NCBI RefSeq assembly: GCF_003150835.1
Contig: NZ_CP029479.1
Coordinates: forward strand, 1-64,000
From: Phenylobacterium parvum
Lineage (GTDB): Bacteria > Pseudomonadota > Alphaproteobacteria > Caulobacterales > Caulobacteraceae
Direction of reading: 5' to 3'
DNA length: 64,000 nucleotides
Under the pieces are notes generated by a model that saw only the letters and a list, made by a program, of their open reading frames with translations, was not told the DNA's origin and searched no databases. Both the position numbers and the translations under genes were made by a program. Shown here piece after piece: positions 49,212 through 57,797 of this stretch; within the stretch, counting starts at the first letter, position 1; each line of letters begins with the position of its first letter.

Positions 49212-49447
49212 TCAGCTGGCCCCCTCCGACGCGCTTTCGCGCGCCACCTCCCCTTGGGGGAGGAATGATGAGGGAATTGCTCCCCCTAGGGGGAGCTCGC
49301 GGCGAAGCCGGGTGAGGGGGTCAATCCCCCTCGCCGCAGACCCCCTCCGGCCCGCTGCGCGGTCCACCTCCCCCTTGAGGGAGGAATTAGAGGAGAGCCA
49401 ATTGCTCCCCCAAGGGGGAGCTCCCGGCGAAGGCGGGTGAGGGGGTC
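49212..49447. repeat. Two tandem palindromic intergenic repeats
   Basis: The 333-base gap between the sensor kinase start and the pyrD end contains nothing but repeats. Two units of about 110 bases lie at 49212-49322 and 49339-49447. Each is an imperfect inverted repeat: a left arm GACCCCCTCCGGCCCGC...CCACCTCCCCC and a right arm GGGGGAGCTC...GGCGAAGCCGGGTGAGGGGGTC, about 45 bases per arm around an AT-rich centre (GGAATTAGAGGAG or similar). A third left-hand fragment CAGCTGACCCCTGCGGCCCGCC lies at 49458-49480. Right arms of units 1 and 2 differ at a few bases. Similar in plan to the Caulobacter CIR elements. Confidence 0.85.
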
Positions 49448-49487
49448 GACGGCGGTCCAGCTGACCCCTGCGGCCCGCCCCGTCGGT

Positions 49488-50537
49488 TCAGGGGCCCGCC
49501 CCCACCGCCTCGGCGAGGGTGCGGAACCCGTCGGCGCGCAGGCGGGCGGCGAGGTCATGGCCCAGGCGGACCGCCAGGCCCGGTCCGGCGTAGACCAGGG
49601 CCGAATAGAGCTGGATGGCCGAAGCTCCGGCGCGGATCCGGGCGTAGGCGTCGGCGCCCGAGGCGATCCCGCCAGCGCCGATCAGGGGCAGACGCCCGGC
49701 GGCGGCGTCGCTGAACCGGCCCAGCACCGACTGGGCGAGATCACGCAGGGGGACGCCCGACAGGCCCCCGGTCTCGCCAGCCAGGGGCGAGCGCAGGCCC
49801 GGGCGGCTGAGGGTGGTGTTGGCGACGATGATCCCCGACAGGCCAAAGGCCAGGACCGTCTCGACGATGGCCTCGATCTCGGCGTCGTCGAGGTCCGGCG
49901 CGACCTTCAGGAAAAGGGGAACGGCCTGGTCCTGCGGCAGGGCGTCGCGGGTCTCGGCGGCGCGGCCGAGCAGCTCCTCAAGGGCCGCGCGGGTCTGCAG
50001 GGCGCGCAGGCCGGGGGTGTTGGGCGAGGAGATGTTGAGCGTGAACCAGTCGGCCAGGCCCCAGAGCTGCTTCAGCCCCGTGACATAGTCGCCGATCCGG
50101 TCCTCGGAGTCCTTGTTGGCGCCGATGTTGGCGCCGACGGGGCCGGGGCGGCCCGGCCGGGCGAGGCGGGCGGCGAAGGCCTCCAGCCCGGCGTTGTTGA
50201 AGCCCATGCGGTTGATGACCGCCTTGTCCTCCGGGAGCCGGAACAGGCGCGGGCGCGGATTGCCCGACTGGGGCAGGGGGGTGACGGTGCCGCACTCCAC
50301 GAAGCCGAAGCCCGCCGCCAGCATGGGGCCAAAGGCCTCGGCGTTCTTGTCGAAGCCGGCGGCCAGGCCCAAGGCGCTGGGAAGGGACAGGCCCGCGACG
50401 GTCGTCGCCAGGATCGGGTCGGGCGCCGGGGCGCGGGGGCCGAGCCCGAGCGCCAGGGCCCGGATGGTCAGGCGGTGGGCGTCCTCGGGATCAAGGGTGC
50501 GCAGGGCCGCTGCGGCCAGGTCGTGCAGGCCGCTCAC
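49488..50537 (-). CDS. pyrD: Quinone-dependent dihydroorotate dehydrogenase
   Basis: Fourth enzyme of pyrimidine synthesis, membrane-associated class 2, with FMN and ubiquinone as acceptor. The 349-aa protein from GTG 50537 begins with the amphipathic helix (DLAAAALRTLDPEDAHRLTIRAL) typical of class 2, then GLAAGFDKNAEA, PRLFRLPEDKAVINRMGFNN, LNISSPNTPGLR with the catalytic serine, VANTTLSRPG and the FMN-binding LIGAGGIASGADAYARI. The start overlaps the stop of the DUF952 gene by 4 bases (GTGA), which supports it over a longer open frame to 50936. Confidence 0.95.
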   Translation of the reverse strand: MSGLHDLAAAALRTLDPEDAHRLTIRALALGLGPRAPAPDPILATTVAGLSLPSALGLAAGFDKNAEAFGPMLAAGFGFVECGTVTPLPQSGNPRPRLFRLPEDKAVINRMGFNNAGLEAFAARLARPGRPGPVGANIGANKDSEDRIGDYVTGLKQLWGLADWFTLNISSPNTPGLRALQTRAALEELLGRAAETRDALPQDQAVPLFLKVAPDLDDAEIEAIVETVLAFGLSGIIVANTTLSRPGLRSPLAGETGGLSGVPLRDLAQSVLGRFSDAAAGRLPLIGAGGIASGADAYARIRAGASAIQLYSALVYAGPGLAVRLGHDLAARLRADGFRTLAEAVGAGP

Positions 50538-50875
50538 GTCGCCAGCCTCAGGCGCGGGACCCCGTCCTCGCCAAGGGGGGCGGGCAGGACCCGGCGGACG
50601 CACGCGGCGGGAAGCTCGCCGTAGAGGTGGGGGAAGAGGTCGCCGCCCCGGGAGGGTTCCCAGCGCAGGGCCTCGCCCAGGTCGTCGCCCTCGATCTCCA
50701 GGACCACGAGGCCGACCTTGCCGGCGAAGTGCCGGGCGGCGGTCTCCGGCGCCTGGGCCGCCGTGGAGAAGTGGATGTAGCCGTCGGCCAGGTCGACGGC
50801 CGAGCCGGTGAAGCGCCCCGCCTGCATGGCGGCCTCCCACTCGGCCCGGGGCAGGATCTTGTAGATCAGGGTCAT
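50534..50875 (-). CDS. DUF952 domain-containing protein
   Basis: 113-aa protein. The DUF952 family hallmark is visible: YKILPRAEWEAAMQAGRFTGSAVDLADGYIHFSTAAQAPETAARHF, including the central DGYIHFS. No function is established for the family; a fold related to ADP-ribosyltransferases has been suggested. It sits in a tightly packed group sixA-DUF952-pyrD, overlapping both neighbours by 4 bases, so its level should track pyrD. Co-occurrence with pyrD and histidine phosphatase genes is common in alphaproteobacteria. Confidence 0.9.
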   Translation of the reverse strand: MTLIYKILPRAEWEAAMQAGRFTGSAVDLADGYIHFSTAAQAPETAARHFAGKVGLVVLEIEGDDLGEALRWEPSRGGDLFPHLYGELPAACVRRVLPAPLGEDGVPRLRLAT

Positions 50876-51366
50876 CCGAGGGGGTCGGGCTGGAAGAAGC
50901 CGTCGAAGGCCGGGCGGCCGTTGGCGTCGAAGGCAAAGGCCACCGCCGCCGAGGTGGGGAAGCCGCTGCGGATGCGGGACAGGGTATCCGACGGACCGGA
51001 GGCCTCGACCATGAGGGCCTCGGCCAGCTCCTGCAGTCCCGGATTGTGGCCGACCAGAAGCACCACGCCTGCGGCGCCCGCGCTGCGGACCTGGCGCTGC
51101 ATCTCCGGGGCCTCGGCCAGGTAGAGACCTTCCTCGAAGCGGACCTCGCAGCCGGGAAGGAGCCCGCTCATGGCCGCCCAGGTCTCACGGGTGCGCACGG
51201 CGGCGGACACCAGGGCCAGGTCCGGGATCAGGCCGACGTCGGCCAGGGCCGAGGCCACGGCGGCGCTGGCCTCGCGGCCGCGCGCAGTGAGCCTGCGCCC
51301 GAAGTCGCCGCCCGTCTCCGAGCCCGCCTCGGCCTCCCCGTGCCGGAGGAGAATCAGCCTGTCCAT
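50872..51366 (-). CDS. SixA-type histidine phosphatase
   Basis: 164-aa member of the histidine phosphatase (phosphoglycerate mutase-like) family with the RHG nucleophile motif at the N-terminus ([13 protein letters not shown]), a second arginine segment ([13 protein letters not shown]), and [15 protein letters not shown] with the second catalytic histidine. The short length fits SixA, a phosphohistidine phosphatase that acts on phosphotransfer proteins. Whether this one acts on such a protein is inference. First gene of the pyrD group and divergent from metX. Confidence 0.88.
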   Translation of the reverse strand: MDRLILLRHGEAEAGSETGGDFGRRLTARGREASAAVASALADVGLIPDLALVSAAVRTRETWAAMSGLLPGCEVRFEEGLYLAEAPEMQRQVRSAGAAGVVLLVGHNPGLQELAEALMVEASGPSDTLSRIRSGFPTSAAVAFAFDANGRPAFDGFFQPDPLG

Positions 51367-51461
51367 GCCCGCTCCAAATGCCTTGCCGCATGTTCATAGC
51401 CGCACCGCCGCCGCGTGCGAAGCGGTTGACAGCGAAACGGACAGGCGTTCCAAGCGGGCCA

Positions 51462-52619
51462 ATGAAGGCCCTCTCGTCCCCTCAAGACGGAATCGAGTCC
51501 GGCGGCGGCGTCTGGCGGTTTCCCGCCGACCAGCCCCTGAGGCTGGACTCGGGCGCGACACTGTCGCCCCTGGAGGTGGCCTACCGCACCTACGGGACGC
51601 TGAACGCCGACCGCTCGAACGCGGTCCTGGTGATGCACGCCCTGACCGGCGACCAGTACCTGGCCTCCACCCACCCGGTGACGGGCAAGCCCGGCTGGTG
51701 GACCCGGGTGGTGGGACGCGGCCTGCCCCTCGATCCCGACCGCTTCTTCATCATCTGCGCCAATGTCCTGGGCGGCTGCATGGGCACGACGGGCCCCGGC
51801 TCCACCGACCCGGCGACCGGCGCGCCCTGGGGCCTGGCCTTCCCGGTGATCACCATCGCCGACATGGTCCGCGCCCAGGCCATGCTGGTGGAGGCCCTGG
51901 GGATCGAGACCCTGTTCGCCGTGGTCGGCGCCTCCATGGGCGGCATGCAGGCCCTGCAGTGGGCGGCGGACTATCCTGACCGGATCTTCTCGGCGGTCTG
52001 CATCGCCGGCGCGGCCCGGCACTCGGCCCAGAACATCGCCTTCCACGAGGTGGGCCGGGCGGCGATCATGGCCGACCCCGACTGGCGCGGCGGCGCCTAC
52101 GAGGCCGCGGGCGTGCGCCCCGAGAAGGGCCTGGCCGTGGCGCGCATGGCGGCCCACATCACCTACCTGTCCGAGGCGGCCCTGCAGCGGAAATTCGGCC
52201 GGGAGCTGCAGAGGGACGGCCTGTCCTGGGGTTTCGAGACCGACTTTCAGGTGGAGAGCTACCTGCGCCACCAGGGCGCCAGCTTCGTCGACCGGTTCGA
52301 CGCCAACTCCTACCTCTACATCACCCGGGCCCTGGACTATTTCGACCTGGGCGCGGCCTACGAGGGACAACTGGCGCGGGCCTTCGCCCGGGCCCGGGAC
52401 GTGAGGTTCTGCGTCCTGGCCTTCTCGTCGGACTGGCTCTACTCCACCGCCGAGAGCCGGGACGTGGTGCGGGCCCTGAACGCCGCCGGCTGTCGGGCCA
52501 GCTTCGTCGAGATCGAGACCGACAAGGGCCACGACGCCATCTTCCTGGACGAGCCGGCCCTGGACTCCGCCCTGCGCGGCTTCCTCGCCTCGGCGGCGGA
52601 AAAGCGGGGGCTGGCGTGA
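51462..52619 (+). CDS. metX: Homoserine O-acetyltransferase
   Basis: Alpha/beta-hydrolase fold enzyme that acetylates homoserine with acetyl-CoA, the first committed step of methionine synthesis. The 385-aa protein from ATG 51462 has the oxyanion region [28 protein letters not shown], and the nucleophile elbow [12 protein letters not shown] with Ser158; SSDWLYST supplies the aspartate and DKGHDAIFL the histidine. Start evidence is weak, since the RBS is not clear; upstream in-frame codons to 51378 are possible. It overlaps metW by 4 bases. I saw no SAM riboswitch in the 95-base leader. Confidence 0.95.
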   Translation: MKALSSPQDGIESGGGVWRFPADQPLRLDSGATLSPLEVAYRTYGTLNADRSNAVLVMHALTGDQYLASTHPVTGKPGWWTRVVGRGLPLDPDRFFIICANVLGGCMGTTGPGSTDPATGAPWGLAFPVITIADMVRAQAMLVEALGIETLFAVVGASMGGMQALQWAADYPDRIFSAVCIAGAARHSAQNIAFHEVGRAAIMADPDWRGGAYEAAGVRPEKGLAVARMAAHITYLSEAALQRKFGRELQRDGLSWGFETDFQVESYLRHQGASFVDRFDANSYLYITRALDYFDLGAAYEGQLARAFARARDVRFCVLAFSSDWLYSTAESRDVVRALNAAGCRASFVEIETDKGHDAIFLDEPALDSALRGFLASAAEKRGLA

Positions 52620-53227
52620 CGGCGGCCCTGCGCGAGGACTTCCGCGAGATCCTGCGACTGACGCCCCCTGGCGCCCGGGTGCTGGACGTGGGCTGCGGCG
52701 AGGGGGACCTCCTGGACCTCCTGGCCCGCGAGCGCGGCGTCGACGGCCAGGGGCTGGAGATCTCCGCCGAGGGGGTCTCGGCCTGCCTGGCCCGGGGCCT
52801 GGCGGTGGTTCAGGGCGACGCCGACCGCGACCTCGACAGCTTCCCGACCGGGGCCTTCGACATGGCCATCCTGTCCAAGACCCTGCAGCAGATGCGCGAC
52901 CCCCGGCACGTGGTCTCGGAGCTTCTGCGGATCGCCGACCGGGCGGTGGTGAGCTTCCCGAACTTCGGTCACTGGCGGGTGCGCTGGGCCCTCCTGGCGC
53001 GCGGGCGGATGCCCGAGACCCGCACCCTGCCCAACCCCTGGTGGTCGACGCCCAACATCCACCTGTGCACCCTGCACGACTTCCTGGCCCTCACCGACGA
53101 CCTGGGGCTGGCCATAGAGTCCTGCGCCGCCCTGTCGGAAGGCCGCCCGGCCCGGCCCATTGACCCGCGCTCCGTGCTGGAGAACTGGCGGGCCGAGGCC
53201 GCCGTCTTCGTGCTGAGGCGGGGCTAG
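52616..53227 (+). CDS. metW: Methionine biosynthesis protein MetW
   Basis: 203-aa SAM-binding methyltransferase-like protein that works with MetX in O-acetylhomoserine formation in bacteria with this gene pair. Start GTG 52616 overlaps the metX stop (GTGA). Motif [20 protein letters not shown], then [34 protein letters not shown] and [23 protein letters not shown], which is near-invariant in MetW. The catalytic role remains unclear in the family. Confidence 0.95.
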   Translation: MTAALREDFREILRLTPPGARVLDVGCGEGDLLDLLARERGVDGQGLEISAEGVSACLARGLAVVQGDADRDLDSFPTGAFDMAILSKTLQQMRDPRHVVSELLRIADRAVVSFPNFGHWRVRWALLARGRMPETRTLPNPWWSTPNIHLCTLHDFLALTDDLGLAIESCAALSEGRPARPIDPRSVLENWRAEAAVFVLRRG

Positions 53228-53349
53228 GGCGTCGCAGTGTGACCAGGTGGCGGCGCAATTTGATTACATGTCTTGTGTGATCATTCTGAAATCGACTTAG
53301 TCGGGTCGGAGGCACAATCCCCCGCTAGAGAACCTCGACCTGGTGCGAC

Positions 53350-53913
53350 ATGAAGCCCTTCTTCATCATCGTAGTTTCGTCTGTATTCCTGGCTGCGTTT
53401 CCGGCGAAAGCAGGCAGTGATTGGGGTAGAGGTTATCCAATCTATCGCATCACCGAAGAGGGGGGCGGACTTGGGATTTTCGTCGACAGCGTCGTTGTCG
53501 TCACGAGACCAGAGGATGACCGCTGGGTGGCGGAGCGCTGGCGCGAGGACAATGTCCTGACCAAGAAGAAGATTGCCCATGACTGGATCGATAGCCGCGC
53601 TTGCCCCCAGTTCGCTGCGGTTCTGGCCAGCCTCGCAACACTGCCAAAGAATGGCGTTCTGACCCCAGACCGCGCCGAGAGCAGGTCACTGGCATTCGAC
53701 GTGACAACGGTCAGCGTAACGGGCCCAGCAAGCGTCGACGGCGAGACCCTGATCACGCTGTCGGATAGGCTAGGGCCAATTCATGATTGGTGGCGGCGCA
53801 GTGAGGAGGCGCTGCAGCCCTGCTGGCAGGCAGACCCACCCAAGGTTGGTGGGGTCCCACTCAGCCCGGGGCTAGGCCCGACGAATGCGCGAGGAGGTCC
53901 GGAGAGCGACTAG
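53350..53913 (+). CDS. Secreted hypothetical protein, low GC
   Basis: I do not recognise this gene. The 187-aa product has a clear signal peptide (MKPFFIIVVSSVFLAAFPAKA, cleavage before GSDWGRGYPIYR), then mixed alpha/beta with two cysteines (about 79 and 159; SRACPQF and LQPCWQ) that could form a disulfide. The C-terminal 25 residues are Gly/Pro-rich. Codons differ from the neighbours: many A/T-ending codons, roughly 50-55% GC in the first third, against about 70% around it. It follows metW by 122 bases, which are also AT-rich, and a repeat cluster starts 75 bases after it. Likely transferred. Alternative: a degenerate remnant of a longer element. Confidence 0.6.
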   Translation: MKPFFIIVVSSVFLAAFPAKAGSDWGRGYPIYRITEEGGGLGIFVDSVVVVTRPEDDRWVAERWREDNVLTKKKIAHDWIDSRACPQFAAVLASLATLPKNGVLTPDRAESRSLAFDVTTVSVTGPASVDGETLITLSDRLGPIHDWWRRSEEALQPCWQADPPKVGGVPLSPGLGPTNARGGPESD

Positions 53914-53988
53914 GGAAGGCTGTTGACACCCGCCATCCAGGAGCGTCCACAGCGTTCCAATTCCCCTATAGAGTGGAATCACAAAGCC

Positions 53989-54230
53989 AATCGCTCCCCC
54001 AAGGGGGAGCTCGCGGCGAAGCCGGGTGAGGGGGTCAAACCCCGTTTCAGCAGACCCCCTCCGGCCCGCTTCGCGGTCCACCTCCCCCTGATGGGGAGGA
54101 ATGAGAGCGCCAATTGCTCCCCATCAGGGGGAGCTGTCAGCGAAGCTGACTGAGGGGGTCTACGGCGCCTCAGCTGACCCCCTCCGCCGCGCTGCGCGCG
54201 CCACCTCCCCCTGGGGGGAGGAATTGGAGT
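53989..54230. repeat. Palindromic intergenic repeat cluster
   Basis: The 336-base gap between the low-GC orphan and the P-II gene is filled by the same repeat family. Right-hand half unit at 53989-54036 (GGCGAAGCCGGGTGAGGGGGTC), full unit at 54053-54160 with the right arm slightly changed (GTCAGCGAAGCTGACTGAGGGGGTC), and a left-hand half unit at 54171-54230 (CAGCTGACCCCCTCCGCCGC). The AT-rich centre of the full unit reads AGGAATGAGAGCGCCAATTG. Between the orphan stop (53913) and 53989 lies a short AT-rich stretch including GGAATCACAAAG. Confidence 0.85.
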
Positions 54231-54249
54231 CTGCAGCGCTACTGAAGTC

Positions 54250-54594
54250 CTAGCCCGAGATCGCGGCGGCGTCGGCTTCGCCGGTGCGGATGCGCAGGGC
54301 TTTCTCGAGGTCCATGACGAAGATCTTGCCGTCGCCGATCTTGCCGGTGTTGGCGCTGCGGGTGACGGCCTCGATGACGGCGTCGGCGATGTCGGTGGGG
54401 ACCGCGATCTCGAGCTTCACCTTGGGCAGGAGCTTAACCTCATACTCGGCGCCCCGGTAGACCTCGGTCTTGCCCCTCTGGCGGCCATAGCCACGCACCT
54501 CGGTGACGGTCAGGCCGGAGGCCCCGGCTTCGGTGACGGCCTCGAGCACGGCGTCCAGGCGGCTGGGCTTGATCACGGCGACGATCATCTTCAT
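54250..54594 (-). CDS. P-II family nitrogen regulatory protein
   Basis: 114-aa trimeric signal protein that senses 2-oxoglutarate and ATP/ADP. The full P-II pattern is visible: KMIVAVIKPSRLDAV, TVTEVRGYGRQRG, the T-loop with KTEVYRGAEYEV (Tyr51 is the uridylylation position), KLEIAV and TGKIGDGKIFVMDLEKALRIRTGE. The sequence fits GlnK/GlnB equally; no amtB or glnA is next to it, so the paralogue cannot be named. Start ATG 54594 has GGAG upstream. Single gene, with repeats downstream. Confidence 0.93.
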   Translation of the reverse strand: MKMIVAVIKPSRLDAVLEAVTEAGASGLTVTEVRGYGRQRGKTEVYRGAEYEVKLLPKVKLEIAVPTDIADAVIEAVTRSANTGKIGDGKIFVMDLEKALRIRTGEADAAAISG

Positions 54595-54664
54595 GGGCGG
54601 ATCTCCGGGTGCCTGCGGGGAACACTAACGCTGAACCGGCCCGGCGGCCAAGCCCGACGGCGCT

Positions 54665-55531
54665 TCAGCGCCCGGCGAGGTCCAGGAGATACTGGCCGTA
54701 GGCGGTCTTCGACAGGGCCTCGCCGGCCCTGCGGACCTGGTCGGCGTCGATGAAGCCGTTGAGGAAGGCGATCTCCTCGAGGCAGGCGATCTGCAGGCCC
54801 TGGCGCTTCTGCAGGGTGCGGACCAGTTCGCCCGCCTCCAGCAGGCTGTCGTGGGTGCCGGTGTCCAGCCAGGTGAAGCCCCGGTCCATCTTCTGCACGA
54901 AGAGGTCGCCGCGCTCCATGTAGAGCCGGTTCAGGTCGGTGATCTCCAGCTCGCCCCGGGCCGAAGGGCGGACCTGACGGGCCATCCCGACCACGTCGTG
55001 GTCGTAGAAGTAGAGGCCGGTCACCGCCTGGCGCGAGCGCGGGCGGGCGGGCTTTTCCTCAAGGCTCAGGGCCCGGCCGGTCGCGTCGAGCTCGACCACG
55101 CCGTAGGCCTCCGGGCGCTCGACCTCGTAGGCGAAGATGGTGGCGCCGGTGGTCCGGGCGGCGGCGGCGTCGAGCAGGCCGGTCATGCCGGCGCCGAGGA
55201 AGATGTTGTCGCCCAGGATCAGGGCGGCCGGGTCCCCGGCCAGGAAATCCTCGCCGATCAGGAAGGCCTGGGCCAGGCCGTCGGGGCTGGGCTGGACGGC
55301 GTAGGCCATGCGCACGCCGAACTGCGAGCCGTCGCCGAACAGGCGCTGGTAGTTCCCCAGGTATTCCGGGGAGGAGATGATCAGTATGTCCTGGATCCGC
55401 GCCTGCATGAGGACGGACAGGGGGTAGTAGATCATCGGCTTGTCGTAGATCGGCAGGAGCTGCTTGTTCACCGCCAGGGTGGCCGGGTGCAGGCGCGTGC
55501 CGGCGCCGCCCGCCAGGATGATGCCCTTCAT
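54665..55531 (-). CDS. rfbA: Glucose-1-phosphate thymidylyltransferase
   Basis: First step of dTDP-L-rhamnose synthesis, making dTDP-glucose from dTTP and glucose-1-phosphate. The 288-aa protein has the nucleotide-binding [34 protein letters not shown] near the N-terminus, ILGDNIFLG and [19 protein letters not shown], and the C-terminal [33 protein letters not shown]. It overlaps the rfbD gene by 4 bases. rfbB and rfbC are not in the window, so the pathway is completed elsewhere. Confidence 0.95.
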   Translation of the reverse strand: MKGIILAGGAGTRLHPATLAVNKQLLPIYDKPMIYYPLSVLMQARIQDILIISSPEYLGNYQRLFGDGSQFGVRMAYAVQPSPDGLAQAFLIGEDFLAGDPAALILGDNIFLGAGMTGLLDAAAARTTGATIFAYEVERPEAYGVVELDATGRALSLEEKPARPRSRQAVTGLYFYDHDVVGMARQVRPSARGELEITDLNRLYMERGDLFVQKMDRGFTWLDTGTHDSLLEAGELVRTLQKRQGLQIACLEEIAFLNGFIDADQVRRAGEALSKTAYGQYLLDLAGR

Positions 55532-56442
55532 GCCGCGTCCCCTTCCCCTTCGGCCGACGCCAGGAGCCGGTCCGTCACTTCGTCCGCCGTTTCCGTCCAG
55601 GGCCGCGGCGCCCGTCCGAATGTGCGGGTGAAGGCCGTCGTGTCCAGTCGGGAGTTGGCCGGCCGCCGAACCGGGGTCGGCCAGTCCGCCGAGGCGATGG
55701 GGGTCAGGGCCGGCGACCTGCGTCCCGCCGCAGCCGCCCTCTCGAACACCCTTGAGGCCAGTCCGAACCAGGTGGTTTCGCCGGCGCCGGCGAAGTGGAA
55801 GACGCCCGACGGCGCCCCGTCTCCGGAAAGCCGGGCGCAGACCGCGCCCACCCCGGCCGCGATGTCCTGGGCGGAGGTTGGGCAGCCATGCTGGTCGGCG
55901 ACCACCGACAGCGCGTCCCGGGCCTGGCCCAGGCGCAGCATGGTGCGCACGAAGTTCGCGCCCCAGGGGCTGAAGACCCAGGCGGTGCGCAGGATGACAT
56001 GGCGCGGATTCAGGGCGGTGACGGCCAATTCGCCGGCGGCCTTGGAGGCGCCGTAGACACTGGTCGGTCCGACCGGGTCGTCCTCGCGGTAGGGCCGGTC
56101 AAGCCCGCCGTCGAAGACATAGTCCGTGGACAGGTGGACCAGGGGAATCCCCGCCTCGCCGCTGGCCCGGGCGAGGGCGGCGGGGCCCAGGGCGTTTGCG
56201 GCCCAGGCTTCGGCGGCATGGCTCTCGGCGGCGTCGACGGCGGTCCAGGCGCCCGCGTTGATGATGGCCGCCCAGGGCCGTGCACCCACCCACCGGCGCA
56301 CGGAGGCGGGGTCGGCGAGATCAAGCTCGGCCCGGGGCGGGGCGACCACCTCGAAGCCTTCGGGCGGCGCCTCACGCAGGGCGCAGCCCACCTGGCCGGA
56401 GCCTCCGGTCAGGAGCAGGGCGGGAAGGCCGGAACCTGTCAT
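55528..56442 (-). CDS. rfbD: dTDP-4-dehydrorhamnose reductase
   Basis: Last step of dTDP-L-rhamnose synthesis, an NAD(P)H-dependent reductase of the SDR superfamily. The 304-aa protein shows [24 protein letters not shown], the YxxxK pair in [15 protein letters not shown] (Tyr and Lys of the active site) and [20 protein letters not shown]. The product feeds surface polysaccharide or lipopolysaccharide. It overlaps rfbA at its 3' end; rplS lies upstream by 52 bases on the same strand. Confidence 0.95.
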   Translation of the reverse strand: MTGSGLPALLLTGGSGQVGCALREAPPEGFEVVAPPRAELDLADPASVRRWVGARPWAAIINAGAWTAVDAAESHAAEAWAANALGPAALARASGEAGIPLVHLSTDYVFDGGLDRPYREDDPVGPTSVYGASKAAGELAVTALNPRHVILRTAWVFSPWGANFVRTMLRLGQARDALSVVADQHGCPTSAQDIAAGVGAVCARLSGDGAPSGVFHFAGAGETTWFGLASRVFERAAAAGRRSPALTPIASADWPTPVRRPANSRLDTTAFTRTFGRAPRPWTETADEVTDRLLASAEGEGDAA

Positions 56443-56494
56443 GGCGCGCCGTCGGGCGGCCCGGCCTGGCGCGGCGGCCAGGCCGGAAGCCCGA

Positions 56495-56926
56495 TCAGCC
56501 TTCGGCGCCGTCGTCGGAGGCGCTGGCGCTGGCGCGATCCGCAGCGGCCTGGGCGCGCTCGCCAGCGGTCATCTGGCGCTCGGCGATGCGGGCGGACTTG
56601 CCGCGGCGATCGCGCAGGTAATAGAGCTTGGCCCGGCGCACGACGCCGCGGCGCTTGACCTCGATGCTCTCGATATTGGGCGAATGGATCGGGAAGATCC
56701 GCTCGACGCCCTCGCCGAACGAAATCTTGCGGACCGTGAAGCTCTCGTTGATCCCGTGACCCTGGCGGGCGATGCAGACGCCCTCATAGGCCTGGACGCG
56801 CTCACGCTCCCCTTCCTTGATGCGCACGTTGACGCGGAGGGTGTCGCCGGGGCGGAAGGCCGGGATGGCGCGGGTCGCGGCCAGACGGTCGGCTTCTTCC
56901 TTTTCCAGTTCCTGGATCAGGTTCAT
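56495..56926 (-). CDS. rplS: 50S ribosomal protein L19
   Basis: L19 sits at the 30S/50S interface. The 143-aa protein has the family core [87 protein letters not shown] region from about 25 to 110, and an Ala-rich acidic extension at the C-terminus (about 118-143; [12 protein letters not shown]), usual in this group. It follows trmD by 24 bases in the ancestral rpsP-rimM-trmD-rplS order. Confidence 0.98.
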   Translation of the reverse strand: MNLIQELEKEEADRLAATRAIPAFRPGDTLRVNVRIKEGERERVQAYEGVCIARQGHGINESFTVRKISFGEGVERIFPIHSPNIESIEVKRRGVVRRAKLYYLRDRRGKSARIAERQMTAGERAQAAADRASASASDDGAEG

Positions 56927-56950
56927 GGGTCAGTCCTTTCGTACCGGGCT

Positions 56951-57673
56951 TTAATCGCCCTTTGCCTGTTGATTGGCGAGCCAGGCGGCCCAGAGGTCCG
57001 GACGCCGTTCCCGCGTAGCGCGTTCCCGCTCGGCCCGGCGCCAGTCCGCCACCAGTGCATGGTGGCCGCTGAGCAGGACCTGCGGAATCTCCAGACCCTC
57101 GAACGTCCGCGGTCGCGTGTACTGCGGATGCTCCAGGAGCCCGTCCTCGAAACTCTCTTCACTGAGGCTCTCCGCCTGGCCGAGGACGCCGGGCACGAGC
57201 CTTACGCAGGCCTCTATGGTCACAAGGGCCGCCGCCTCGCCGCCGGCGAGGACCGCGTCTCCGACCGAGACCTCTTCGAACCCCCGGGCGTCGAGCACCC
57301 GCTGGTCCACCCCCTCGAACCGACCCGCCAGGACGATCAGTCCCGGCCCATCGGCCCATTCCTTCACGCGCGCCTGGGTCAGGGGCCGGCCCCGAGCGCT
57401 CATGTAAAGAAGCGGCCGCTCCCGCCTTTCGACGCTGTCGAGCGCCGAGGCGATCACGTCCGCCCGCATTACCTGCCCCGGCCCGCCCCCTGCGGGGGTG
57501 TCGTCGAGGAAGCCGCGCTTATCCTTGGAAAACCCCCGGATGTCCAGCGTTTCCAGGGACCAGAGGCCGGCCTCCCGCCAGGCCGTCCCGATCAGGGAAA
57601 CGCCCAGCGGGCCGGGAAAGGCCTCGGGGAACATGGTCAGGACGGTGACCTCGAAGGGCGCGGCGCGGGACAT
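56951..57673 (-). CDS. trmD: tRNA (guanine(37)-N1)-methyltransferase
   Basis: SPOUT methyltransferase that makes m1G37 in tRNAs reading CNN codons and prevents +1 frameshifts. The 240-aa protein contains [21 protein letters not shown] at the N-terminus, [51 protein letters not shown] knot region, [29 protein letters not shown] and the C-terminal RRPDL. Divergent from tesB; its promoter must lie in the 124-base gap. In relatives it is downstream of rimM; here tesB intervenes. Confidence 0.97.
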   Translation of the reverse strand: MSRAAPFEVTVLTMFPEAFPGPLGVSLIGTAWREAGLWSLETLDIRGFSKDKRGFLDDTPAGGGPGQVMRADVIASALDSVERRERPLLYMSARGRPLTQARVKEWADGPGLIVLAGRFEGVDQRVLDARGFEEVSVGDAVLAGGEAAALVTIEACVRLVPGVLGQAESLSEESFEDGLLEHPQYTRPRTFEGLEIPQVLLSGHHALVADWRRAERERATRERRPDLWAAWLANQQAKGD

Positions 57674-57797
57674 TCGGGGCTTGTGGACGAAGACCGGGGA
57701 TTTTTCGAGTCCCCGCAGCGGCCCGCCTCGCCTTGCCCGACAGGCCTGCTGGCTCTATGCCCTGCCCTTTCGCATCTGCAGCATTGATCCCCAAGCC

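Noticed and set aside
51367..51461. SAM riboswitch ahead of metX
   Set aside because: The 95-base gap shows no SAM-II or SAM/SAH consensus that I can recognise.
49212..54230. Repeats as a CRISPR array or IS ends
   Set aside because: Units are palindromes in gaps without regular spacers, no cas gene or transposase is present, and no RAYT-type transposase is encoded in the window.
54665..56442. Complete dTDP-rhamnose/O-antigen cluster
   Set aside because: Only rfbA and rfbD are present; rfbB, rfbC and glycosyltransferases are absent from the window.
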